Shown: positions 27,096 to 36,074 of the stretch, in pieces
How the letters are laid out: the number at the start of each line of letters is the position of its first letter
Numbering within the stretch: the first letter of the stretch is position 1
Assembly (NCBI RefSeq): GCF_022647665.1
Contig: NZ_CP071872.1
Span: forward strand, 5,952,001 to 6,016,000
Direction: 5' to 3'
DNA: 64,000 nucleotides
DNA from: Streptomyces formicae
GTDB taxonomy: Bacteria > Actinomycetota > Actinomycetes > Streptomycetales > Streptomycetaceae
The notes under the pieces: generated by a model
Told to the model about the DNA's origin: nothing
Seen by the model: the letters and a program-made list of their open reading frames with translations, nothing else
The model's database searches: none
Made by a program: the position numbers and the translations under genes

Positions 27096-28033
27096 GCGCT
27101 CTCCGCCGCGATGGTCTCCAGCGCCGACTGGAGGTCGTCGGGGTACCGGCTCTCGAACTCGACCCAGCGGCCGTCCGACGGGTGCTGGAACCCGAGCCGC
27201 ACCGCGTGCAGCCACTGCCGGGTCAGCCCGAGCCGGCGCGCCATCGTCGGGTCCGCGCCGTAGGTGAGATCGCCCACACACGGATGCCGGTGAGCGGCCA
27301 TGTGCACCCGGATCTGGTGCGTACGGCCGGTCTCCAGCTTGATGTCGAGCAGCGACGCGGCCCGGAACGCCTCAAGCAGGTCGTAGTGCGTCACGGACGG
27401 TTTGCCGTCCGCCGTCACGGCCCACTTGTAGTCGTGCTGGGGGTGGCGCCCGATGGGGGCATCGATCGTGCCGCTCAGCGGGTCCGGGTGGCCCTGCACC
27501 AGCGCGTGGTAGCGCTTGTCGACCGTGCGCTCCCGGAACTGCTGCTTCAGCGAGGTGTACGCCCGCTCGGACTTCGCCACCACCATCAGCCCGGACGTGC
27601 CGACGTCCAGCCGGTGCACGATGCCCTGCCGCTCCGCCGCACCCGAGGTCGAGATCCGGTAGCCCGCCGCCGCGAGTCCGCCGATCACCGTCGTGCCGGT
27701 CCAGCCCGGGCTCGGGTGCGCGGCCACACCCACCGGCTTCATGATCACGACGATGTCGTCGTCGTCGTGGACGATCTCCATGCCCTCGACCGGCTCCGCC
27801 ACGATCTGCACGGGCGCCGGCGCCTGCGGCATCTCGACCTCGAGCCACGCCCCGCCGTGCACCCGCTCGGACTTTCCTACGACCGTGCCGTCGACCAGGA
27901 CCTTGCCTCCGGCCGCGAGCTCGGCCGCCTTCGTCCGGGAGAACCCGAACATACGAGCGATGGCGGCGTCGACGCGCTCGCCCTCGAGACCGTCGGGTAC
28001 GGGCAGGGTGCGGGTTTCGGGAAGGGTGCTCAC
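27092..28033 (-). CDS. rluD: 23S rRNA pseudouridine synthase, RluD-like
   Basis: 313 aa. An S4 RNA-binding domain (about 18-75: ERVDAAIARMFGFSRTKAAEL) is followed by the synthase domain with catalytic Asp143 in HRLDVGTSGLMVVAKS, and KLETGRTHQIRVHM. It isomerises uridines in helix 69 of 23S rRNA. The GTG at 28033 matches the N-terminus of relatives (MSTLPE...LPVPDGLEGERVDAAIA). Just 5 bp separate this codon from the IS110 left-end sequence, and no Shine-Dalgarno motif is visible, so expression may be impaired. In relatives lspA lies directly upstream; here it is 12 kb away. Confidence 0.95.
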   Translation of the reverse strand: MSTLPETRTLPVPDGLEGERVDAAIARMFGFSRTKAAELAAGGKVLVDGTVVGKSERVHGGAWLEVEMPQAPAPVQIVAEPVEGMEIVHDDDDIVVIMKPVGVAAHPSPGWTGTTVIGGLAAAGYRISTSGAAERQGIVHRLDVGTSGLMVVAKSERAYTSLKQQFRERTVDKRYHALVQGHPDPLSGTIDAPIGRHPQHDYKWAVTADGKPSVTHYDLLEAFRAASLLDIKLETGRTHQIRVHMAAHRHPCVGDLTYGADPTMARRLGLTRQWLHAVRLGFQHPSDGRWVEFESRYPDDLQSALETIAAESA

Positions 28034-28038
28034 CCGTC

Positions 28039-28461
28039 GAGTATGCCTAATGGGATCGGAAGGTCGGTACGCGAGCCCTGATCTTGGCTGGGGTTACACC
28101 GGCTTTCCGGGCGCGGAGCGAGCCTTTGGGTATGCCCGGACCCTCGAGTCCTGTTGACAAGGCGAGGTCGGCTCCGCGCTCAGCGAGGACTCAAGACGAG
28201 CGCAGACCTGTCTTCAAGAGCACCAGGGCGGTCACGATGGTGCGGGTCGGGGCGTCTTTCGTCGTCACGGTCCCTGTCCGTTCTTGATGCGGTTCGCTGT
28301 CCGTAGTCCGAGCCGGTTGTGCGGACCACCTCTCTCCAATGCCTGAGCCTCAGCTCCGAAGCAGACCGAGGACCGCGCGACTCGCTGGGGTTGCGAACGG
28401 CTGGTGGGATGACGTGCCTCGAGCACTTCCATTAGGGAGCACGCGCACCCTGCACAGGCTC
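28039..28461. mobile_element. Orphan IS110 left end (423 bp)
   Basis: From GAGTATGCCTAATGGGATCGG onwards this stretch is nearly identical to 38624-38935, the noncoding left end of the intact IS110 element. It carries an additional segment of about 111 bp (roughly 28186-28298) that the intact copy lacks. The identity stops 37 bp before the transposase start position, and no transposase remains. It forms the left boundary of island 2, directly abutting rluD. Confidence 0.85.
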
Positions 28462-28469
28462 GTATGCGG

Positions 28470-28823
28470 TCACTCCCGTGTCCAGGCGGAGGTTCCGCCA
28501 GTGACGCCGAGGTAGACGTAGGAGCCGCGCACCCAGCCGGAGAGCGTGTACTGGGTGTTGGGCTGGACGGCCACGGTCTGGGTGCACTTGGCGTTGTCGC
28601 TCGAACTGGCAGCGCCGGCCAGGGCCTTGGTGCCCTCGTGCACGGGTGAGTCGACCACTGAGCCCAGCCCCCCGGTGCACGACCACCCGGACAGTGAGCC
28701 GGCCTCGAAGCCGGGGTTGAGCAGCAGATTGGCGGCATGGGCGGAGCCGGGTGCGACGAGCACCGCGGCCGCTGCCGTCAGTGCAGCGCCTGCAGCGCCG
28801 AGCAGGCGGGAACGGAAACACAC
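28470..28823 (-). pseudogene. Truncated secreted chitinase-type carbohydrate-binding module
   Basis: 117 aa. A Sec signal peptide ending GSAHA precedes the N-terminal half of a CBM typical of Streptomyces chitinases and other glycosidases (NLLLNPGFEAGSLSGWSC, NAKCTQTVAVQPNTQYTLSG, YVYLGVTGG). Full proteins continue with a further 40-50 residues of CBM and then a catalytic domain. Here the frame stops at TSAWTRE, 9 bp from the end of the orphan IS110 sequence. The GTG at 28823 follows a good GGGAGG site. The gene was cut by the IS110-associated rearrangement; a folded product is unlikely. Confidence 0.75.
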
Positions 28824-28932
28824 AGGGGGCCTCCCGGAGAGGGGATGAGGGGGATGGAGACCGTGGGGGGACGGGACGACAGCTTGGGCAACACGCCGAC
28901 GCACCCGCCAAGAGGTAAGTTAGGAAACTTTC

Positions 28933-29384
28933 CTAACGCGTGAGGTCGGAATCCTTCTGGTCCGCGGCCCCGTACGGGGTGATCGGCTTCGGAAGCGCTG
29001 CCTCGACGTTGTGCACGTCGGCCCCGGAGAAGACAGCGTCGGTGGAGACGTGCACCAGCCGGATCCCCCGCCGCACGGATACCTCGGCCAGGCGGACGGA
29101 CCCGTCGGCCGTGACCGCCCAGTCGGCGTCACCGCTGGTCCCGTTGATCGCCACGCGGCGCGCCACCCTGCCGAGGATCGCCTCGATCTGTTCCGCCGCC
29201 GACGGCCATTCAGTTCTCCCCGGAGCGATTCGGCGTCGTGGAGGTCCAGGCGGTGCCACGAGATGCCGGGGGCGTCGCCGGGTCGGGAGTTGAAGGGCGC
29301 GGCCGTGGGGTGGCCTGCGCAGATGGTCTGCCGTGCCCGCTCGATCCCCGGGAACCCGCTGGCTCCGGTGATCAGCGCTGTCAT
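28933..29384 (-). pseudogene. RmlD-like NAD(P)-dependent sugar-nucleotide reductase relic
   Basis: The N-terminal half reads MTALITGASGFPGIERARQT to WHRLDLHDAESLRGEL in one frame. The match then continues in another frame as RVAINGTSGDADWAVTADGS, RLVHVSTDAVFSGADVH and PITPYGAA. These match the dTDP-4-dehydrorhamnose-reductase (RmlD) fold: Gly-rich cofactor loop, SSDAVFSG-type Ser, PYG. There is one frameshift near 29215, and the sequence ends about 150 residues too early. Non-functional. It is adjacent to the truncated CBM gene, another sign that this part of island 2 is decaying. Confidence 0.72.
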
Positions 29385-29629
29385 GCCGATTCACGGTAGC
29401 GGACCATCCGAAGGTCTATCGGGCGCTGAATGTCCTCTCACAGCGGAAGGGTTGAGCGCCAGCTCACGCGCTGCGCACGGGACGGAGGCGCTCACGCTGC
29501 ACCCACCGCCGGTGCTCCAGATACTGCTCGTGCCTGACGTGTGCGAGCGAACACGGATCGCAGGGCGTGTGCCCGCCCCGGACATGGCGTGCCCGGCCGT
29601 CTGGGGTGCCACACGCCCCACCGTCGGAT
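29385..29629. other. 245-bp spacer with no recognisable gene
   Basis: This lies between the start of the RmlD relic and the end of the WhiB-like gene. Frames here are open by composition only; no motif or strong hairpin was seen. Confidence 0.4.
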
Positions 29630-29968
29630 TCACTGGCGGAAACGAGACTTCCGCCAGCCGCGCGGTGCCAGGCCGAGAGCATCGCGGTCCGCCTCGCCCG
29701 CCCCGCCCCAGATGCCGTGTTCCCGGCCTGCGCGGCCCGCGTCGCAGCACTGAATCACGAGAGGGCAATTCAGGCATCTGTGGCGCGCCTGGAGGCGTTC
29801 AGGGGTCTGGGAAGTGCCACAGGCGCGGTGTGGTAGAGCAGGGCAGACCATCGGCGCGCCACCGGGGCCTCTCGGGTGCTGTGCCTGCAAAAGCCCCTCC
29901 GCAATCGTTTCATCGCTGTAAGGGATAGGGGCGTACCCAGGGTCGTACTCGCCTCGTACATTCGTCAC
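29630..29968 (-). CDS. WhiB-like (Wbl) iron-sulphur regulator
   Basis: 112 aa. Four cysteines are spaced C-x14-C-x2-C-x5-C (ACGTSQ...RHRCLNCPLVIQC), the Wbl [4Fe-4S] ligand pattern. The Wbl GIWGG turn follows and then a basic tail (LAPRGWRKSRFRQ). Wbl proteins are actinobacterial regulators that bind sigma factor region 4 and respond to redox or NO. The start GTG at 29968 lacks a strong ribosome site; a later ATG would still keep all four cysteines. The spacing between GIWGG and the basic tail is normal. It is divergent from the ATPase relic. I am fairly sure of the family and not of activity. Confidence 0.68.
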   Translation of the reverse strand: MTNVRGEYDPGYAPIPYSDETIAEGLLQAQHPRGPGGAPMVCPALPHRACGTSQTPERLQARHRCLNCPLVIQCCDAGRAGREHGIWGGAGEADRDALGLAPRGWRKSRFRQ

Positions 29969-30075
29969 GTGTGCAGGCGTTGGCGGTATCCACCGAAAGA
30001 CCGACTCCTCATGCGCGGACCCGCTCTCCGAATCCTTTCCGTTGCTGACGCGATCTTCCGCCCTCTGTCTTCGTC

Positions 30076-30607
30076 ATGAGGGAGAACTCCCCAATAACAC
30101 GTCTGCGGGGGTGCCCACCTGCCCAGACTGGATTGCGTGGCCCGCTGGGCCAGCCCCTGTCCTCGCATCCGTCCGCGATCGTGTCGGTTGCCTGCGGCAC
30201 CTCTCGCCGTGTCCTCGCAGTCCTGCCGCGCTGCACGGGCGCCGCGGGGCAGGCCCGCCAGGTCCTCAGAGCAGTCGTAGAGGACCTCGGCGCGATGGCC
30301 GACACGGCCGCTCTGCTCCTGACCGAGCTGGTCTCGAACGCGGTGCGTCACGGAGGTGGGGACTCTCTCCAGGTATCGGCCGTCCACGACCCTGCGAAGG
30401 AATCCCTCGTCTCCGCCGTTTTCGACGGCGAGCCGTCCATGCCACGCCGGTGGCCGTTCGGTGGACGGTCCGGCTGACGAGCTGGAGGGCGGCCGAGGTC
30501 TGGACCTCCTGGACCTCATGGCGCGTACCTGGGGCGTCACCTCTGTGGGTGACCACGGCAAGTGGGTCTGGTTCAGTCTCGCCAGTCAGCCCGACGAAGT
30601 GGCCTGA
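30076..30607 (+). pseudogene. RsbW/anti-sigma-type ATPase with frameshift
   Basis: The first frame (to 30477) has the N box ALLLTELVSNAVRHGGG of HATPase_c proteins of the SpoIIAB/RsbW group common in Streptomyces. The G box EGGRGLDLLDLMARTWGV and ending KWVWFSL lie in the next frame (to 30607). The shift falls around 30440-30470. Intact proteins act as anti-sigma kinases or small ATP-binding regulators of about 140-150 aa. Either this is a pseudogene or there is a sequencing indel; checking the raw reads would settle it. Confidence 0.65.
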
Positions 30608-30725
30608 AGATCCAATCGACGCAAGGACCTTCGCGGTCAGACATGGCCGTCTGCTGATTCAGACTCCGCGGGAGTGACGGCGAGTCCCGATCGCCGCACG
30701 GGGAGATTCAGCCTATTTTGACGTT

Positions 30726-31874
30726 ATGGGAGCGGCGGTGTTTGGCTGGTCTCCACGCCGTGTGGACGCAGTGGTGGTTGCGACGGTCGTCGCCATCGGC
30801 GTCGCCAACAGCTGGGTGAAGCCGTCGAACGGCTTGCTCACGGGCGCTCCTGTGGGCGTTGTTGCCGCCGTTTCCGGGCTGGTGGGCCTGTTGCTCTGGT
30901 GGCGGCGCCGGGCGCCGCGGGCCGTGGCTGCCGCAGTCCTTGTGGGGCATGCAATCGCCTTCACGCCGACGGCGACCGCAGTGGCGCTGTTCACCATCGG
31001 CGCACAGTGCGCCAGGCAGCCGAGAACGCTGATCGTGGCCGCCGTAGCAGCCTGTGCTGCGGATGCGGTGGCCCTGTTGGCAGGCCGCGATGTGGATCCG
31101 CGCGAGGCCGGCTACACCCTGGTGCTTGCGATCGGCCCACTCGGTGTGGGCTACGCGGTCGCCCTGCGGCGAGATCTCGAGGCTTCGGCTCGGGCTCAGA
31201 TGGCTGGCATGGCACGTGAACGGGACCTCCTCGTCGGACGGGCCCGCGGTCAGGAGCGGGCCCGCATCGCACGGGAGATGCATGACGTTGTGGCGCACAG
31301 GGTTGCCAATGTCGTCCTCCTGGCAGGATCGCTCGCACTGCCGCACGCCGGCCGCCCCGATGAGACCGTCGAGAAGGCTGAGCGCATCAGGTCCGAGGGC
31401 CGCCACGCGCTCGCGGAATTGAGGGAAGTGCTCGAGGTCCTGGCTCCTGGCCGCGAGCGCACGGCCGCACGTGCCCCACTGCCGGACGCCACTCGGCTTA
31501 AGGACCTGGCCGAGGGGGCAGCGGCCGTGGGACAGCAGGTGGATCTTCAGATCCAGGGACACCCCGAGGCGCTGCCCGATCATGTGCAGCGGGCCATCTA
31601 TCGCGTAGTGCAGGAGGGGCTGACGAACGCGGCCAAGCACGCACCGGGGGCCGCGGTTCGTGTGGAGGTCGAATGCGGTGTCGACGGGGTGCGGATCATC
31701 GTCGACAACGAGGCTCCCAAGCGCGCACCGGAGTATCTGCCCAGTGGGCGGAACGGGCTGATCGGTCTGGGGGAGCGGCTGGCCTTGCTGGACGGCCGTG
31801 TGGAGGCGGGCCGGCACAATGGCGGCTTCCGGGTGACCGCATGGATTCCGCAGCAGCCGGGCACGCCCGTGTGA
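30726..31874 (+). CDS. Two-component sensor histidine kinase, NarL-partner type (copy 2)
   Basis: 382 aa. It is built like the kinase at 21663: about five short-looped membrane segments in residues 1-148, phospho-His186 in AREMHDVVAHRV, N box RVVQEGLTNAAKHAPG and G box RNGLIGLGERLALLDG. The two share long identical stretches (AAKHAPGAAV, HDVVAHRV) and the N-terminal NSWVKPSNGLLTG, so they probably sense related signals. The ATG at 30726 was kept as the first start before helix 1; the upstream region shows a TTGACG-like hexamer overlapping the start. The partner regulator is convergent, 51 bp away. Confidence 0.92.
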   Translation: MGAAVFGWSPRRVDAVVVATVVAIGVANSWVKPSNGLLTGAPVGVVAAVSGLVGLLLWWRRRAPRAVAAAVLVGHAIAFTPTATAVALFTIGAQCARQPRTLIVAAVAACAADAVALLAGRDVDPREAGYTLVLAIGPLGVGYAVALRRDLEASARAQMAGMARERDLLVGRARGQERARIAREMHDVVAHRVANVVLLAGSLALPHAGRPDETVEKAERIRSEGRHALAELREVLEVLAPGRERTAARAPLPDATRLKDLAEGAAAVGQQVDLQIQGHPEALPDHVQRAIYRVVQEGLTNAAKHAPGAAVRVEVECGVDGVRIIVDNEAPKRAPEYLPSGRNGLIGLGERLALLDGRVEAGRHNGGFRVTAWIPQQPGTPV

Positions 31875-31925
31875 CTGTGACCATGCGGCCGGTCAGTCTC
31901 TTCGCAGATGCTGGACAGCGCGCCG

Positions 31926-32579
31926 TCAGCGCTCCAGGCCGGCCCGATAAGCGAGACGGGCTGCCTGTACGCGGTTGTCCGCGCCGATCTTGGCGAGGAG
32001 GCGACTGACCATTCCTTTGACGGTGCCCTCCGTGAGGTGGAGCTCAGCCCCGATGGCGGCGTTGGACAGGCCGCGCCCGACAAGTCGCAGGACCTCGGTT
32101 TCCCGCTCGGTCAGGGACTCGAGTGCCGCTGCTTCTGCAGAAGTGAGCTGGGCGGCCTGGCTGGCCAGTGTGTCCAGTACGCGCTCGGTCACAGTGGAGT
32201 CGAGGGCTCCTCCGCCGGCAGCGAGGTCTCGGACCGCGCGCAGGATGTCTTCGGGACTGCTGTCTTTGAGGAGGAAGCCGTTGGCACCGGACTGCACGGC
32301 CTCATGTACGTATTCGTCCTCGCTGAACGTGGTGAGGATGAGGATGCGTGGGGGCAGCGCGAGCTGCCGGATGTGCCGGGTAGCCGTGAGACCATCCATG
32401 CCGGGCATGCGGATGTCCATCAGCACCACGTCGGGACTGGCCTGGCGGGCGGCGTCCACGGCGCTTTGGCCGTCCCAGGCTTCGGCGACGACGTGCATGT
32501 CAGAGGCGGACTCGATCACATCCCCCAGTCCTCGGCGGACGATCTGGTTGTCGTCCGCGATCAAGACCTTGATCAGCAT
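31926..32579 (-). CDS. NarL/LuxR-family response regulator (copy 2)
   Basis: 217 aa. The receiver has phospho-acceptor Asp55 (MDIRMPGMDG), ILTTFSEDEYV and FLLKD. The LuxR-type HTH reads LTERETEVLRLVGRGLSNAAI and LTEGTVKGMVSRLLAKIGA. The N-terminal half is close to the regulator at 23052 (VRRGL-DVIES-D-HVVAEAWDG-SAVDAAR). I chose the ATG at 32579 (MLIKVLIADDN) with CGGAG upstream. Unlike copy 1, the regulator and kinase genes are tail-to-tail, so they need separate promoters. Confidence 0.92.
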   Translation of the reverse strand: MLIKVLIADDNQIVRRGLGDVIESASDMHVVAEAWDGQSAVDAARQASPDVVLMDIRMPGMDGLTATRHIRQLALPPRILILTTFSEDEYVHEAVQSGANGFLLKDSSPEDILRAVRDLAAGGGALDSTVTERVLDTLASQAAQLTSAEAAALESLTERETEVLRLVGRGLSNAAIGAELHLTEGTVKGMVSRLLAKIGADNRVQAARLAYRAGLER

Positions 32580-32589
32580 GGCAGTCGGA

Positions 32590-32619
32590 CTCCGCTGGCG
32601 CTGGCTCCGCTGGCGCTGG
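32590..32619. repeat. Two 15-bp direct repeats in the leader of regulator copy 2
   Basis: CTCCGCTGGCGCTGG occurs twice back to back, 11-40 bp upstream of the start codon. On the coding strand each unit contains CGGAG, so the ribosome-binding region is duplicated. Confidence 0.75.
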
Positions 32620-32859
32620 TGAACCGGATACGAGAGGGGGCCGCTGTCAGTGGACGAGGTCGCGAAGACTGATCGTCTTGAGCCGCGGCGAGGGAGCGGG
32701 CCGTGGTGCAGCCCTCCCCACCACCGGGAGGCCGCCGTCCTTGGGAGGCCTCCGATGGGCGTCGCGAAACACGGTGCAGGGCGGTTCATCGAGCGCCCCT
32801 ACTGGATCTGAGTATCGTCGCCCGCCCGCCGGGCCGCACGTCGACCGATGCCGACCGGC

Positions 32860-33005
32860 TTGGGTGGCACGCTTGGATCGTTTGCAGTGTTGCCTCTCCA
32901 GGGTGAGGACGGCCCTGGTGATGACGGTTATGCGGTTCGGGCGGATGCGTGCTCTGCGAAAGATCTGCCAGGACTTGAGTCGTGCCATGACGCGTACCAG
33001 GTGAA
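32860..33005 (-). pseudogene. IS5-family transposase C-terminal relic
   Basis: The frame reads VMARLKSWQIFRRARIRPNR and ITVITRAVLTLERQ, matching the C-terminal end of IS5-group DDE transposases (ATLKSWRLLRKLRC...ITSLVQAVLTL pattern). No catalytic part remains. A second copy of the same DNA in opposite orientation is at about 33790-33845. Confidence 0.6.
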
Positions 33006-33209
33006 CTGAAGAATGCGCAGGAATGCCCCGTGGGGCAGCCCACTTGGCGGCCCCTCTGCGCCACACGCCTCGGCGAATCAGGGAGCGACCGCGTGCAAGC
33101 CCGTCCTCAAGGCGGCGGCATCCCCGATCTGGCGTCGTCTGCCGGCGCGCTCGCCGGATGGCTCCTCGACCAGGTCGGCCACAGGTGCTCGGCCCGCGTC
33201 AAGACACCC

Positions 33210-33516
33210 TCTCAGTGACTTCGGCTGGTACCCACTCACCGCGGTCGCCGGCGTCCTGTTCCTGATCACCCCGGCCACCGTCAGGGCCGGCACTCTGCTG
33301 CACGCGGCAGTCCTTCTCGCCGCATCGCTGACCACGGGGCTCACCGTGACACGCCTGGCCGTGCATTTTGCAGCTACCGCCGCAGTCTCCCGCGGTTACG
33401 TATAGACCCGCCGCATCCGTACCGCGGCACTCCTGCTGCGCACCCGTGCCCTCCTCACCGTCGTCCTGGTGACAGCGACAGTCCTGTACCTCTCCTTCGT
33501 GCTGCAGCGCAGCTGA
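33210..33516 (+). pseudogene. Hypothetical small membrane protein interrupted by an amber codon
   Basis: The frame encodes hydrophobic segments (YPLTAVAGVLFLITPATV and LLHAAVLLAASLTTGLTV). It meets a TAG at 33403-33405, then continues in the same frame with another membrane-like segment (LLTVVLVTATVLYLSFVL) to a TGA at 33514. No family is recognised and no start is secure. It lies between two IS5 relics, so it may be a remnant carried with them. Confidence 0.3.
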
Positions 33517-33574
33517 GGGCACCGCCCACGCTTACGTCACCCGCCGCCCCCGGAATGCTCGCGATCGCGCTCCC

Positions 33575-33860
33575 GGCCGGCTCAAAACGCTGCGCGAGCG
33601 AGATCCGGACTTCGTCCTGCTGGACGGGCCCCTCCCCCAGTGCGACCGCGTCGGCGACAGCCGAGCCGGCTATTCCGCCAAGCACCGCCGGCACGGCGTG
33701 AACATCCAGGTCGTCACCGATCCCGCCGGCGACGTGCTGTGGATCTCGCCCAACCGCACCCTCGCCCAGGCCCGAGCGCCCGTCGAACGCGGCATGGCAC
33801 GAACTCACGTCCCGGCAGATCTTCCGCAGAGCGTCTCGGATCAGCAAGAGGGCTCACGGC
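33575..33860 (+). pseudogene. IS5-family transposase relic (DDE_Tnp_4 type)
   Basis: The frame reads DFVLLDGPLPQCDRV and GYSAKHRRHGVNIQVVTDPA followed by GDVLWISP. These match the first catalytic Asp region and the KHRRHGVNVQVIADPAG-LLWASP signature of IS5-group transposases. It then skips to C-terminal sequence out of frame (QIFRRASRIS), so the middle with the other acidic residues is deleted. No terminal repeats are visible. Confidence 0.65.
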
Positions 33861-34147
33861 TCTGTGTGAAGGCGGCTGGAAGTCACCTTCGTCATGCTGA
33901 TTCGCTGACGATTGATCCGCTTCTGGCCCGGATCGAGGCTGAAGACTTGTATTGTCGCTCGGCCAGAAAACGGCCTTGCGGGGTCGGACGGTCGTGACTG
34001 TTCTGAGTTCCCTGCGAAGTGCCGCGCGATTCTCAACTTTCTTGTTTCCCTGGCTCACCGTCCACCCGCGCCCAAATATTGGCCTGCTCCAGCTTCCGTC
34101 TGAGCCAGCCCGCGCGCTGGTCTGACACAGAACTGGATTCCTCCTTC
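33861..34147. promoter_or_regulatory. Upstream region of Rpf copy 2
   Basis: 287 bp without a gene, lower in GC than its surroundings at 34030-34080. It contains a CGGCCAG...CGGCC imperfect hairpin near 33960. There is no c-di-AMP riboswitch core and no clear ribosome site: the sequence before the ATG reads TGGATTCCTCCTTC. Confidence 0.35.
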
Positions 34148-35281
<1,134 letters not shown>

Positions 35282-36074
35282 CGCCCCCCAGGGCCCCGGC
35301 CGTGGCATCCGCCAGGGCCCGGGCCCGTCCGACATGCGTGTCGCGGCAGGATCGTCGGGAGCCTGCTGCCCGGTGCTCTGACCGGAAACGATCGCCGGGT
35401 TCCGCTCTGGTCCGAGCGTTGCGGAGAACTCGCTGGTAGTCGGCGACCACCGGCACGGTTCGGCCTGTGCGGACGCCAATGGCCGACCGCCGCCGCCGGG
35501 GTGGTTCCCGTCGTGTTCCCGGGCCACTCTCAGCGGCCTCGAACTGCCGCTTCCTCACACCGACGAACGTCTCCACCCACAACGGCTCAGACCTCAGTAC
35601 CACACCGGTACAGGGAACATTTCCAGATCGAAGCCTTCTGCAGCACGCTTTGGACTGACCGCAACATGACGAAGGTTACTTTCTTCCTCCAGCAAAGGTC
35701 ATGGCTGCCCGGAGTTCGGATGGGCTCACAATTTCTATGTAAACGCAGGTGCCCTTGACCGCACTGGACTGGGAAACCATGCCGAGTCAGATGCCCTTCG
35801 CCTCCCATGGCTATCCAATTTCCTGAAGCGAGAAGTAATCACATACTCACCACGAACCCAGTGACGTTTCGCCGGGGGAACGCACAGCGCCGCCTCGCCA
35901 CCGCCTAACACGTCCTCAAGGTCCCAGGCCCCAGCGCCTGGCCGCCTCTGCTCCACCCGGGCCGGACTCACCTGACGACCACGCCCGGCCGCGAAGCGGC
36001 GATGCGCCGAACCGCGCCCCCGCAACGCACCGTGAACCGAACACCCATCCACCCTTCCTGAAACGGATCAACAG
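35282..36074. other. 793-bp intergenic region
   Basis: No supportable gene. Part of it (35.60-35.88 kb) is clearly poorer in GC than the rest. On the minus strand around 35.5 kb a frame (LWVETFVGVRKRQFE) vaguely resembles the N-terminal end of IS5-type transposases, but this is too weak to call. The promoter of the Ig protein should lie here. Confidence 0.4.
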
